DNA of 64,000 bases, from contig CAXBCH010000004.1 of assembly GCA_963974125.1 (NCBI GenBank), forward strand, positions 62,001 to 126,000, read 5' to 3'. The stretch is from Haliea sp963974125. GTDB lineage: Bacteria; Pseudomonadota; Gammaproteobacteria; Pseudomonadales; Halieaceae. Positions 56,249 to 64,000 of the stretch are shown here, one piece after another. The notes below the pieces were generated by a model. That model had not been told where the DNA came from and ran no database searches. It was given only the letters and a program-made list of their open reading frames with translations. The translations under genes and the position numbers were made by a program. How positions within the stretch are numbered: the first letter of the stretch is position 1; every line of letters starts with the position of its first letter.

Positions 56249-56809
56249 TCAGTCCCGAATCTCCTGCTCATGCGCCAGAAACCACTCGTAAGTCTGCCGC
56301 AGGCCGGCCTCAAGAGAGATGTTTGCCTGCCAGCCAAGGGCAGCAAGCTTCGAGACATCCAGCAGCTTGCGCGGCGTACCATCGGGCTTGCTGCTGTCAA
56401 ATGACAGCCGGCCAGTAAAGCCGGTAATCCTGGCGATGGTCTCCGCCAGATCGCGAATCGTGCAATCCATCCCGGTGCCGACGTTGATGTGGGACAGCAT
56501 CGGTTGGGTATGCTCCCTGTACGCCGCCTCCGGGAGGTCCATCACATGCACACTGGCGGCGGCCATGTCGTCCACGTGCAGGAATTCGCGCATCGGTGTA
56601 CCGCTGCCCCAGATCACCACCTGCTCCGCGCCGGTCTGTGCCGCCTCATGGAAGCGGCGCAGCAGGGCAGGTATGACATGGCTGTTTTCAGGGTGGAAGT
56701 TGTCACCGGGGCCGTACAGGTTCGTCGGCATGATCGAGCGGTAGTCGCGGCCATGCTGGCGGTTGTAGCTCTCGCAGAGCTTGATGCCGGCGATCTTGGC
56801 GATGGAAAA
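56249..56809 (-). pseudogene. fcl: 5'-deleted GDP-L-fucose synthase
   Basis: The remaining 186 codons encode the C-terminal half of GDP-4-keto-6-deoxymannose epimerase/reductase: SIAKIAGIKLCESYNRQHGR, DYRSIMPTNLYGPGDNFHPE, then GSGTPMREFLHVDDMA and SFDSSKPDGTPRKLLDVSKL. The N-terminal Rossmann domain is absent. Upstream, the frame closes with TAG at 56810-56812, exactly where the catalytic YxxxK motif should be (FSIAK instead of Tyr-x-x-x-Lys). The break coincides with the edge of the 3,6-dideoxyhexose cluster, suggesting the cluster's insertion or replacement removed the 5' part. An ATG at 56731 could start a shorter frame, but it would lack the active site. Confidence 0.88.
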
Positions 56810-56915
56810 CTACAGTAAGTCATAGAGGCATGTGTATACTGAGCATTCACAATCCGGGTTAGACTCGGCCAGTTTTCTCGTCTCAGAGATAACCCGCCGC
56901 CAATAGAATCAAACG

Positions 56916-57899
56916 ATGCCCAAAGTGACACTCGCCAACCAAATTCACTTCGATTGCCGCTCAGAACAGGTGATTCTCGAGGCAGCCCGCCAGCATGGTA
57001 TTGCTCTAGAGCATAGCTGCCGGACTGGCAGATGTGGCGTGTGCAAGGCGTTCGTGGCGAGCGGAGAGACGGTAGCACTGCAATCGGAAGTTTCCCTCAC
57101 GGACCAGCAAATTGCGGGGGGCTACATTCTCACCTGCTGCCGAACCGCTACCACCCCACTGCTACTGGATATTGAGGATCTGGGAGAGCTTGCCAAGCTA
57201 CAGGTAAGAACACTGCCCTGCCGCATAGACCGGTTGCGGCTATTATCCAACGACGTTCTCGAAGTAACCCTTCGTACCCCTCCGGCTAGCAAGCTAAAAT
57301 ATGTGCCTGGCCAATATGTGGATATGATAGGCAGGGATGGCTTGCGGCGCAGCTATTCCATTGCCAATGCGCCGCGAGAGGATGGAAACCTCACGCTGCA
57401 AATCCGAAAAGTCACTGATGGCGAAATGAGCCACTATTGGTTCAACGAAGCCAGAGCTAATGATCTTCTGCGCATGGAGGGTCCATTTGGTACTTTCAGT
57501 CTGCGTAAGACAAACGCGAAGCAACTTATATTGCTGGCAACAGGCACCGGGATTGCTCCCATCAAGGCTCTTCTTGAACAACTGTCGGAATATACGCAGC
57601 ACGCCTTTAGCGTGATTCATCTGTATTGGGGTGGACGATTCGAAGAGGACATTTACTGGCCGCCGACCTTCCCTGGCCTGCCACTGCAGTTTCGCCCTGT
57701 ACTTTCACGCAGCCCGGACTCTGCGGGGCACAAGGGCTATGTTCAACATGCAGTGCTCAAAGATGAACTCAACTTATCTGCTTCCGTGGTCTACGCTTGT
57801 GGCTCGGAGGCGATGATCAATAGCGCGTATGTCGAACTCGTCGCGGCAGGACTCAACAGTAGGAACTTCTACTCCGACGCCTTCGTGAGTTCGAATTGA
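56916..57899 (+). CDS. ddhD: CDP-6-deoxy-delta-3,4-glucoseen reductase (E3)
   Basis: This NADH-dependent iron-sulfur flavoprotein supplies electrons to the 3-dehydrase DdhC in 3,6-dideoxyhexose synthesis. The 327-residue protein has an N-terminal [2Fe-2S] ferredoxin domain (EHSCRTGRCGVCKAFV, then ILTCCRT), an FAD domain (RRSYSIANAPRE) and an NAD domain (LILLATGTGIAPIKALLEQL, VYACGSEAMINSAYVELV). It opens the O-antigen cluster, 107 bp from the truncated fcl. Gene order ddhD-A-B-C matches the Yersinia/Salmonella clusters. Confidence 0.9.
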   Translation: MPKVTLANQIHFDCRSEQVILEAARQHGIALEHSCRTGRCGVCKAFVASGETVALQSEVSLTDQQIAGGYILTCCRTATTPLLLDIEDLGELAKLQVRTLPCRIDRLRLLSNDVLEVTLRTPPASKLKYVPGQYVDMIGRDGLRRSYSIANAPREDGNLTLQIRKVTDGEMSHYWFNEARANDLLRMEGPFGTFSLRKTNAKQLILLATGTGIAPIKALLEQLSEYTQHAFSVIHLYWGGRFEEDIYWPPTFPGLPLQFRPVLSRSPDSAGHKGYVQHAVLKDELNLSASVVYACGSEAMINSAYVELVAAGLNSRNFYSDAFVSSN

Positions 57900-57918
57900 T
57901 TCCAGTGCAGGAGCAAGG

Positions 57919-58692
57919 ATGAAAGCGATCATTTTGGCTGGTGGGCTGGGCACACGGCTTAGCGAGGAGACCAGCACTCGTCCAAAGCCAATGGTCGAAA
58001 TTGGTGGCAAACCTATCCTCTGGCACATCATGAAAATGTACTCGGCGCACGGCATCAACGATTTTGTGATCTGCTGCGGCTATAAGGGTTACCTGATTAA
58101 AGAGTATTTTGCCAACTATTTCCTGCACATGTCCGATGTCAGCTTCAACATGCGTGACAACACGATGGAAGTGCATGACAAGCGCGCCGAACCCTGGAAC
58201 GTAACGCTTGTGGATACCGGCGAGCACTCCATGACAGGGGGGCGCTTGCTGCGGGTTGCCAGCTATGTCAGGGATGAAGAAGCTTTCTGCTTCACTTATG
58301 GTGACGGTGTGGGCGATATCGACGTAACGGAATCCTTGCAGTTTCATAAAACCCACGGCAAAGCCGCAACGCTGACCGCCACATATCCACCTGGTCGTTT
58401 TGGTGCGCTCGATATTCGCAATAGGCAGGTGATGAACTTCAAGGAAAAGCCGAAGGGTGATGGCGCGATGATCAATGGCGGCTTTTTCGTGCTTTCCCCG
58501 AAAGTACTGGATTACCTCGCTGGTGACATGACGGTTTGGGAACAGGAGCCGTTGATGCAGCTGGCGGAAGAGGGTGAACTGATGGCCTATGAGCATCAGA
58601 AGTTCTGGCAGCCAATGGATACACTGCGCGACAAGGTCCTGCTGGAACAGCTCTGGGAAAGTGGGAAGGCACCTTGGAAGGTTTGGGACTAG
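57919..58692 (+). CDS. rfbF: Glucose-1-phosphate cytidylyltransferase
   Basis: This enzyme (also called DdhA) activates glucose-1-phosphate to CDP-glucose, the first step of CDP-3,6-dideoxyhexose synthesis. The 257-residue product starts MKAIILAGGLGTRLSEETST followed by RPKPM, the nucleotidyltransferase signature, and contains GGKPILWHIMKMYSAHGIND and FTYGDGVGDIDV. An AGGAGCAAGG site precedes the ATG. It is 19 bp after ddhD and 10 bp before the dehydratase gene. Confidence 0.95.
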   Translation: MKAIILAGGLGTRLSEETSTRPKPMVEIGGKPILWHIMKMYSAHGINDFVICCGYKGYLIKEYFANYFLHMSDVSFNMRDNTMEVHDKRAEPWNVTLVDTGEHSMTGGRLLRVASYVRDEEAFCFTYGDGVGDIDVTESLQFHKTHGKAATLTATYPPGRFGALDIRNRQVMNFKEKPKGDGAMINGGFFVLSPKVLDYLAGDMTVWEQEPLMQLAEEGELMAYEHQKFWQPMDTLRDKVLLEQLWESGKAPWKVWD

Positions 58693-58702
58693 GACTAGCT
58701 CA

Positions 58703-59776
58703 ATGAGCGCGAATGTGAATCCACACTTCTGGCATGGCAAGAAAGTATTCCTGACCGGGCACACGGGCTTCAAGGGCAGTTGGTTAGCCCTGTGGCTGCA
58801 GAGCATGGATGCCAAGGTCAAGGGCTTTGCACTAGAGCCACCGACCCGTCCGGCGCTGTTTCTGGAGGCCAGAGTTGCCGAGGATATGGAGTCGGAAATC
58901 GGAGATATTCGTGATCTGGCCGCCATTGAGAGCAGCATGGCACGGTTTGACCCGGATATTCTGATTCACATGGCCGCGCAGCCGCTGGTACGCTTGTCCT
59001 ACCGCGAGCCAGTGGAAACCTACGCTACTAATGTCATGGGGACAGTGCATGTGCTGGAGGCAGCACGTCAGTGCAAGAACCTGAAAGCTATTGTTAACGT
59101 AACAACAGATAAATGTTACGAGAACCGCGAGTGGGTCTGGGGCTATCGCGAACACGAGCCCATGGGTGGCCATGACCCCTACAGCAGCAGTAAGGGCTGC
59201 TCGGAACTCGTAACCGCAGCCTACCGCAGCTCCTTTTTCGATACCGCTGGCACGGCTTGGCTGGCCTCAGCGCGGGCAGGGAACGTGATTGGCGGAGGGG
59301 ATTGGTCCGATGAAAGGCTGATCCCCGACATTCTGCGAGCGTTCGAACAACAGCGACCGGTAATCATCCGCAACCCCCTGGCCACCCGCCCATGGCAGCA
59401 TATAATGGATCCCCTGAGTGGCTACCTGATACTGGCTGAAAAGCTGTACTCAGAGGGTGGGGAATACGCAGAAGCCTGGAACTTTGGGCCGCGAGATGAA
59501 GACGTCCGCCCGGTAGAGTGGATCTTGGACCACATGGTCTCCGACTGGGGTGAAGGAGCGAGCTGGCAATTGGACGCCAGACGCCAACCACATGAAGCCC
59601 AGCTGCTGAAACTGGACATCTCCAAAGCCGCAGGCAAGCTGCACTGGCAGCCGCGTTGGCCTTTGGAGCGGGTGCTGATGTCCATTGTGGACTGGCATCG
59701 GTTCTGGTTGAGCAAAGGCAATATTCGACAGAAAACCTTCGAACAGATAGAAGAATATCAAGCCACGTGCCACTGA
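58703..59776 (+). CDS. rfbG: CDP-glucose 4,6-dehydratase
   Basis: This short-chain dehydrogenase (DdhB) converts CDP-glucose to CDP-4-keto-6-deoxyglucose with bound NAD+. The 357-residue protein has VFLTGHTGFKGSWLALWLQS, HMAAQPLVRLSYREPVETYA, TTDKCYENREWVWGYRE and the catalytic YSSSKGCSELV. The ATG at 58703 gives MSANVNPHFWHGKK; a longer frame begins inside the previous gene. It is the second enzyme of the pathway encoded here. Confidence 0.94.
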   Translation: MSANVNPHFWHGKKVFLTGHTGFKGSWLALWLQSMDAKVKGFALEPPTRPALFLEARVAEDMESEIGDIRDLAAIESSMARFDPDILIHMAAQPLVRLSYREPVETYATNVMGTVHVLEAARQCKNLKAIVNVTTDKCYENREWVWGYREHEPMGGHDPYSSSKGCSELVTAAYRSSFFDTAGTAWLASARAGNVIGGGDWSDERLIPDILRAFEQQRPVIIRNPLATRPWQHIMDPLSGYLILAEKLYSEGGEYAEAWNFGPRDEDVRPVEWILDHMVSDWGEGASWQLDARRQPHEAQLLKLDISKAAGKLHWQPRWPLERVLMSIVDWHRFWLSKGNIRQKTFEQIEEYQATCH

Positions 59777-59807
59777 GACTCACAAAGACAATCGCTAAAG
59801 GCAATCC

Positions 59808-61121
59808 ATGACCCCAGAAGCACTCCGACAGGAAATCAGCAAATTGGTTGAGCAGTACGCCAATGCTGCGTTTATGCCCAAAGCTTTCAGCCCTGGCGAA
59901 ACCGTTATTCCGCCGTCTGGCAAGGTAATTGGTGCCCGGGAGTTGCAACTGATGGTGGAGGCCTCGCTGGACGGATGGTTGACCACTGGCCGCTTCAACG
60001 CCGAATTTGAGAAGAAACTGGCGGAATTCATTGGTGTCGACCACCTGATTACCGTAAATTCCGGCTCTTCCGCCAACCTGGTCGCCTTCAGCGCATTGAC
60101 GTCACCTAAACTGGGGGAGCGCGCCATCAGGAAGGGGGATGAGGTCATCGGCGTGGCTGCGGGCTTCCCAACTACTGTCAACCCGATTGTGCAGTTCGGT
60201 GCAGTGCCGGTATTTGTTGATGTGGATATGAAAACCCACAATATCAATGCCGACCTGATTGAGGCGGCTATCTCGCCCAAAACCAAAGCCATCATGCTGG
60301 CACACACACTGGGCAACCCGTTCAACCTTGCCAAGGTCAAGGCCCTGTGTGAAAAGCACAAGCTGTGGCTGGTGGAGGATTGCTGTGACGCACTGGGCGC
60401 CACCTACGATGGTAAAATGGTTGGCACCTGTGGTGACATTGGCACCTTGAGTTTTTACCCGGCGCATCACATCACCATGGGGGAGGGTGGCGCAGTATTC
60501 ACCAACAACCCAACGCTGAAAGTGATCGCAGAGTCTTTCCGTGACTGGGGCCGGGACTGCTATTGCGCACCAGGTTGCGATGATACCTGCGGCAAGCGGT
60601 TCGGCCAGCAGTTCGGCACTCTGCCGCACGGCTATGACCACAAGTATGTCTATGCCCACATTGGCTACAACTTGAAGATTACGGATATGCAGGCTGCTTG
60701 CGGGCTGGCCCAGCTGGAACGCGCCCCTGAATTCATTGCCACCCGCAGGCGTAACTTCGCGCTGCTGAAGGAGCGGCTTGCCAGTCTCAACGAATATCTG
60801 GAAATCACCGAAGCAACACCCAACAGCGACCCATCCTGGTTTGGCTTTCCAGTGACCCTCAAAGAGTCCAGCGGGGTAAGGCGCCTCGACCTGCTTAAAT
60901 ACCTCGACCAATATAAGATTGGCACCCGCCTTCTGTTTGCCGGTAACCTTACCCGACAGCCCTACTTCAAGGGTGTTGAGTATCGTGTGGTTGGTGAATT
61001 GACCAACACCGACCGTACCATGAACCAGACGTTCTGGCTGGGCGTCCAGCCTTCGCTGGATCAAGAGCACTTCGACTTTGTGGGCGGGAAGCTCGAAGAG
61101 TTCTTCGGGTTGAACTTCTGA
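59808..61121 (+). CDS. rfbH: CDP-4-keto-6-deoxy-D-glucose-3-dehydrase (E1)
   Basis: This is a PMP/[2Fe-2S]-dependent dehydrase (DdhC) that removes the C-3 hydroxyl, working with DdhD. The 437-residue protein is an aminotransferase-fold enzyme in which the PLP-binding Lys is replaced by His (SFYPAHHITMGEGGAVFTNN), the diagnostic change of this enzyme. The iron-sulfur Cys cluster is CYCAPGCDDTCGKRF. VNSGSSANLVAFSAL and EDCCDALGATYDG are as expected. The stop overlaps the next gene by one base. Confidence 0.96.
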   Translation: MTPEALRQEISKLVEQYANAAFMPKAFSPGETVIPPSGKVIGARELQLMVEASLDGWLTTGRFNAEFEKKLAEFIGVDHLITVNSGSSANLVAFSALTSPKLGERAIRKGDEVIGVAAGFPTTVNPIVQFGAVPVFVDVDMKTHNINADLIEAAISPKTKAIMLAHTLGNPFNLAKVKALCEKHKLWLVEDCCDALGATYDGKMVGTCGDIGTLSFYPAHHITMGEGGAVFTNNPTLKVIAESFRDWGRDCYCAPGCDDTCGKRFGQQFGTLPHGYDHKYVYAHIGYNLKITDMQAACGLAQLERAPEFIATRRRNFALLKERLASLNEYLEITEATPNSDPSWFGFPVTLKESSGVRRLDLLKYLDQYKIGTRLLFAGNLTRQPYFKGVEYRVVGELTNTDRTMNQTFWLGVQPSLDQEHFDFVGGKLEEFFGLNF

Positions 61122-62041
61122 TGCAGCACATCCTGCTAACTGGCGCCACGGGCTTTCTTGGCAGTCACCTGTTGGTGGCGCTGTTGAAGGAAGGCTACCA
61201 GCTCACGATACTGAAACGGTCCACATCAGATACTTGGCGGATCAAACACTTACTCCAACGCGTCACCGCTTTTGATGTGGATTTAGTGCCAGTGGAGGAC
61301 TGCTTCAAGGCAAAGCAAGTGGATGCTGTAATTCATACCGCGTGTAATTACGGTCGCAATGGGCAGCCCGCCCATGAAGTTGCCGAGACGAATCTACTCT
61401 TTGGAATACAAGTTCTTGACGCGGCTGTTTTATGTCGCGCGAAGCTATTTATTAACACTGATACCTTTTTTCATGCAGGTGGATCAAGCCACAAGTATCT
61501 AAATAGTTACACACTTTCAAAGTGCCAGTTCGTTCATTGGATTCAACAGCAAGGAAGCGCTATCACCGCAGTAAACCTCAAGATTCAACACATGTATGGG
61601 CCAAATGACTCTCCTGACAAGTTCGTGGCTTGGTTGATTCGTCAGTTCGCACAAGAGGTTGCGCGTGTTCCATTGACCGATGGGAGACAACTGAGAGATT
61701 TTATTTACGTGGACGATGTTGTTGCGGCTTATCTGGCCGTTCTAAAAAGTGCGGATAATCTGCCGGAGTACAGCAGTTATGATGTCGGCACTGGCACCCT
61801 TACCCGTGTCAAAGACTTTGTTGAACTACTTTATGATACTTACCAGGATAGGATTGGTGCATGTGTGACTCAGCTAGAATTTGGTGCTATAGAAATGCGA
61901 CAGGGCGAAATGCCAACTACTGCTGTCGATAATCGCAGTCTGAAAGAACTTGGTTGGTCAGTAAAGATTTCAATTCAGCGTGGCGCTCTATTGCTTTGTA
62001 AGCATATGGGGAGTGGAGCGACTGAGACAATCAGGGTCTAA
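61121..62041 (+). CDS. NAD-dependent epimerase/reductase, probable CDP-3,6-dideoxyhexose synthase (Abe/Prt-like)
   Basis: This 306-residue extended short-chain dehydrogenase has HILLTGATGFLGSHLLVALL and the catalytic YTLSKCQFVHW (Tyr-x-x-x-Lys), with RDFIYVDDVVAAYLAVL further on. Position immediately after ddhC is that of the CDP-abequose or CDP-paratose synthase in Yersinia and Salmonella clusters, which reduces the 4-keto group. Which sugar is made cannot be told from sequence. Base composition drops towards the end compared with the upstream genes. Confidence 0.82.
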   Translation: MQHILLTGATGFLGSHLLVALLKEGYQLTILKRSTSDTWRIKHLLQRVTAFDVDLVPVEDCFKAKQVDAVIHTACNYGRNGQPAHEVAETNLLFGIQVLDAAVLCRAKLFINTDTFFHAGGSSHKYLNSYTLSKCQFVHWIQQQGSAITAVNLKIQHMYGPNDSPDKFVAWLIRQFAQEVARVPLTDGRQLRDFIYVDDVVAAYLAVLKSADNLPEYSSYDVGTGTLTRVKDFVELLYDTYQDRIGACVTQLEFGAIEMRQGEMPTTAVDNRSLKELGWSVKISIQRGALLLCKHMGSGATETIRV

Positions 62042-62050
62042 AGGCTTAAA

Positions 62051-63016
62051 GTGTCAAATACGCCATCAATCGATATATTGATTCCAACTTATAACAGAGC
62101 AGATTTTCTACTGAAAAACCTGCTTCTTCTCAACGAGCAAATCGTAGAGAATCGACTTTTGGATTACTTCAGATTGATTATATCCGACAACTGCTCAGCA
62201 GATAATACTCTGGAGATTTTGTGCGAACTTAGTAAATCGCTGCCCGCAGAGCTTGCGTACTATACTCAAGAAAATAATATTGGATTGGAAAAAAACGCGA
62301 TTTTTCTATTAAGCAAATCTAGCGCGGAATACGTGATGTATCTAGGCGATGATGATTACTTGCCAGATGGTTACCTCCAATTTTTAGTAGACAGTATTGG
62401 GGCTGGCCGCATATCTTGTATCATTCCTGGTTTTTCAATTTTATACAAAGACGGACTCGTAACCCCATCAAGGAATGCGAATTTTGATATAAAGCAATTT
62501 GAGCCAGGTTTTGAAACAGTCTGTGAAATATCACATTTCGGTCATCAGCTTAGTGGTCTGGTTACTAAAAGAGCCGGTTTGTATCAAGCGTATACAAAGG
62601 CAAGCGAATATAGAAATATCTATCCATTCATATTCTTTGTAACGTTTTGTATGATGCGAGGCGCTACGTTATATGCACCCAAATTTCAGGTGCTAGTGAG
62701 TCAAGGTAACAGTAAGGACTGGCAATATGATGCGTCCGGCCTTCTCATTGACATATTCAAGAACTATAAGATCGCATTTGGTGAAGACGAAAGTAAAGCT
62801 GCCCAAGCATGCTTGTCTTTTGCAAGAAAGCAATATTGGCGGTTAAGGGTCGGCAGAAATCCAGTGAATGCAGCCAAAGCGTTAACACACTTGCTGAGTT
62901 CTAGAGAAGTAGACACTAGAGTTAAAGTCTCATTGATTTGGCTTTATCCTGCTCTCTACCTTGAATCGGTAGGGCGTTACGTTTCTAGAAAAATCAGGCT
63001 CGGTCGCTCCACTTGA
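62051..63016 (+). CDS. Family 2 glycosyltransferase
   Basis: This 321-residue GT-A glycosyltransferase has IDILIPTYNRADFLLKNLLL at the N-terminus, IISDNCSADNTLEIL, and the metal-binding MYLGDDDYLPDG. It would transfer an O-antigen sugar to the lipid-linked intermediate at the cytosolic face. Its position after the dideoxyhexose synthase recalls the abequosyltransferase RfbV/WbyH-type genes. The start is a GTG 9 bp after the previous stop. The gene is clearly more AT-rich than the rest of the window, in keeping with a transferred cluster. Confidence 0.88.
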   Translation: MSNTPSIDILIPTYNRADFLLKNLLLLNEQIVENRLLDYFRLIISDNCSADNTLEILCELSKSLPAELAYYTQENNIGLEKNAIFLLSKSSAEYVMYLGDDDYLPDGYLQFLVDSIGAGRISCIIPGFSILYKDGLVTPSRNANFDIKQFEPGFETVCEISHFGHQLSGLVTKRAGLYQAYTKASEYRNIYPFIFFVTFCMMRGATLYAPKFQVLVSQGNSKDWQYDASGLLIDIFKNYKIAFGEDESKAAQACLSFARKQYWRLRVGRNPVNAAKALTHLLSSREVDTRVKVSLIWLYPALYLESVGRYVSRKIRLGRST

Positions 63017-64000
63017 AAGAACCGAATATTCCGCTATATAGAGCGATTTTTCGGAGCATGCTTGGCAGCTATTCAGTCTATGCGGTCAACTTGGCCTCGA
63101 TGATGATTATGGCGCGCCTCTTCACTCCCGAAGTCTTTGGAACAGTGGCAGCTATCGCGGTATTCTTCGCCTTTTTCCAGTTGATGGCAGAGGCGGGACT
63201 CGGGCCGGCCATTATAAACATGGATTTCCTGTCAGCAGCAGATCGTGATGGTCTCTTTGGGCTGACGCTCACAGTTGGCGTTATTCTAGCTGGGATTTTT
63301 TGGACCATGGCGCCGCTGTTTCAAGCATTCTATCAACTGCCACGCGTTGAAGAGATTGTTCCCTACGTGGCATTGAGTATCCTTTTTGCGTCAGCCAGTA
63401 TCTTGCCAAGTGCATTGCTGCTAAGAGACCAGGCCTTCTTTCGCATTGCGAGTGCAGGCTTGATTGCGGAGCTTGTCAGCTTGGCAGCCACTATCGCCCT
63501 GATTTATTTCACTGACCCTCTACATGCTCTTGCTGCAAAAAGTTTGAGCAGTGCTTTGGCAGGGTTTCTCTCGCGCTGGTATTTTTCAGGCAAGACAGAG
63601 TTCGGTATCCCCGTTCCGGGATTGAAGTTCTCCGCCATAGGGCCATTGTTGGGCTTTTCCGGCTATCAGTTTGGCTTTAACTTCATCAATTACTTCTCGC
63701 GGAACCTGGACAATATTTTGATCGGGAAGTTGATGGGTGCAGTATCGTTGGGTGTTTATGAGAAGTCCTATCGATTGATGCAATACCCGTTAATGCTCCT
63801 TACGTTTGCGATGACGCCAGCAATCCAGCCAGTAATTCGCAGACATGCCGGCGACAGAGTGAAGGTGGAAGCTATACACCGGGATTTTACTTTTAAGTTA
63901 TCAATAGTTGGCGCATTTGCTGGTTTGTCTATGTTTTTAATGGCCGACTGGGTGGTGCTCGTTATTCTTGGCAATCAATGGGTAGAAGTCGTCCCTATTA
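63013..64000 (+). CDS. Wzx-like O-antigen/polysaccharide flippase, cut by the window end
   Basis: The frame is open from a TTG at 63013 (overlapping the previous stop) to the window end without a stop, about 329 codons. The product is strongly hydrophobic with repeated membrane helices (SVYAVNLASMMIMARLFTP, VAAIAVFFAFFQLMAEAGL, YVALSILFASASILPSALL). It has the polysaccharide-transporter pattern PEVFGTVAAIAVFFAF, NYFSRNLDNILIGKLMGAVS and LGVYEKSYRLMQYP. It is expected to flip the lipid-linked repeat unit across the inner membrane. An ATG at 63058 is an alternative start. Confidence 0.85.
   Translation, partial: MKEPNIPLYRAIFRSMLGSYSVYAVNLASMMIMARLFTPEVFGTVAAIAVFFAFFQLMAEAGLGPAIINMDFLSAADRDGLFGLTLTVGVILAGIFWTMAPLFQAFYQLPRVEEIVPYVALSILFASASILPSALLLRDQAFFRIASAGLIAELVSLAATIALIYFTDPLHALAAKSLSSALAGFLSRWYFSGKTEFGIPVPGLKFSAIGPLLGFSGYQFGFNFINYFSRNLDNILIGKLMGAVSLGVYEKSYRLMQYPLMLLTFAMTPAIQPVIRRHAGDRVKVEAIHRDFTFKLSIVGAFAGLSMFLMADWVVLVILGNQWVEVVPI

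Noticed and set aside
1..64000. tRNA, rRNA or other stable RNA genes
   Set aside because: I looked through all intergenic stretches for cloverleaf-like sequences and conserved RNA motifs and saw none apart from the rpsF leader candidate.

Overview
The window reads as high-GC chromosomal DNA from a marine-type gammaproteobacterium. The conserved blocks rnr-rlmB-rpsF-rpsR-(membrane protein)-rplI-dnaB and nrdR-ribD-ribE-ribB-ribH-nusB-thiL-pgpA have the gammaproteobacterial order. The DnaT-like/lambda-P-like replication pair, DUF1640 paralogues, REP/RAYT elements and multihaem cytochromes would fit a Halieaceae/Cellvibrionales-type genome. That placement is inference; no 16S or other diagnostic gene is present.

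Layout. 1-7015: translation and replication block (5'-truncated rnr, rlmB, the S6/S18/L9 genes behind a probable S6:S18-binding leader, dnaB). 7016-7398: two palindromic elements. 7399-11967: an AidB-type acyl-CoA dehydrogenase coupled to a CadC-like winged-helix/TPR regulator, divergent from a fatty acid hydroxylase. 12040-13750: a putative helicase-loader pair. 13860-15248: radA. 15378-31505: nine tightly packed genes, the most interesting part of the window. 31542-37247: PilZ, ettA, two more palindromic elements, then an M14-like deacylase, a RimB-like protease and ugd. 37435-41881: glyA, REP sequences with their RAYT transposase, gamma-glutamyltransferase and a DUF1640 protein. 41991-50623: nrdR/riboflavin/nusB/thiL/pgpA, ribA, and ispA-xseB. 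50708-56210: an accessory stretch with an Rpn-type nuclease, repeats, DUF1640 gene and remnant, a double Lrp regulator and a TonB receptor. 56249-64000: a 5'-deleted GDP-fucose synthase followed by an O-antigen cluster for a CDP-3,6-dideoxyhexose, entering a flippase cut by the window end.

The 16-kb operon at 15378-31505 appears to encode one trans-envelope electron pathway. A cytosolic protein joins a pyridine-nucleotide flavoprotein, two cyclic-nucleotide-binding-like domains and four [4Fe-4S] motifs. Next comes a five-helix membrane protein whose helices 3 and 5 each carry His-x13-His, as in NOX/ferric-reductase haem-b proteins. It is followed by a membrane-anchored decahaem cytochrome with an FHA-like cytosolic head, a GlcG/HbpS lipoprotein, an outer-membrane barrel, a decahaem cytochrome fused to a beta-propeller, and a c554-like cytochrome. 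The operon ends with a membrane-anchored PP2C phosphatase and a membrane-anchored double-FHA protein. I read it as a porin-cytochrome conduit under phospho-signalling control. I do not recognise it as a named system, and the kinase is not in the window.

Two families of roughly 90-110 bp palindromes share an architecture: the cores are conserved but the self-complementary arms differ from copy to copy. A separate REP family surrounds the RAYT gene.
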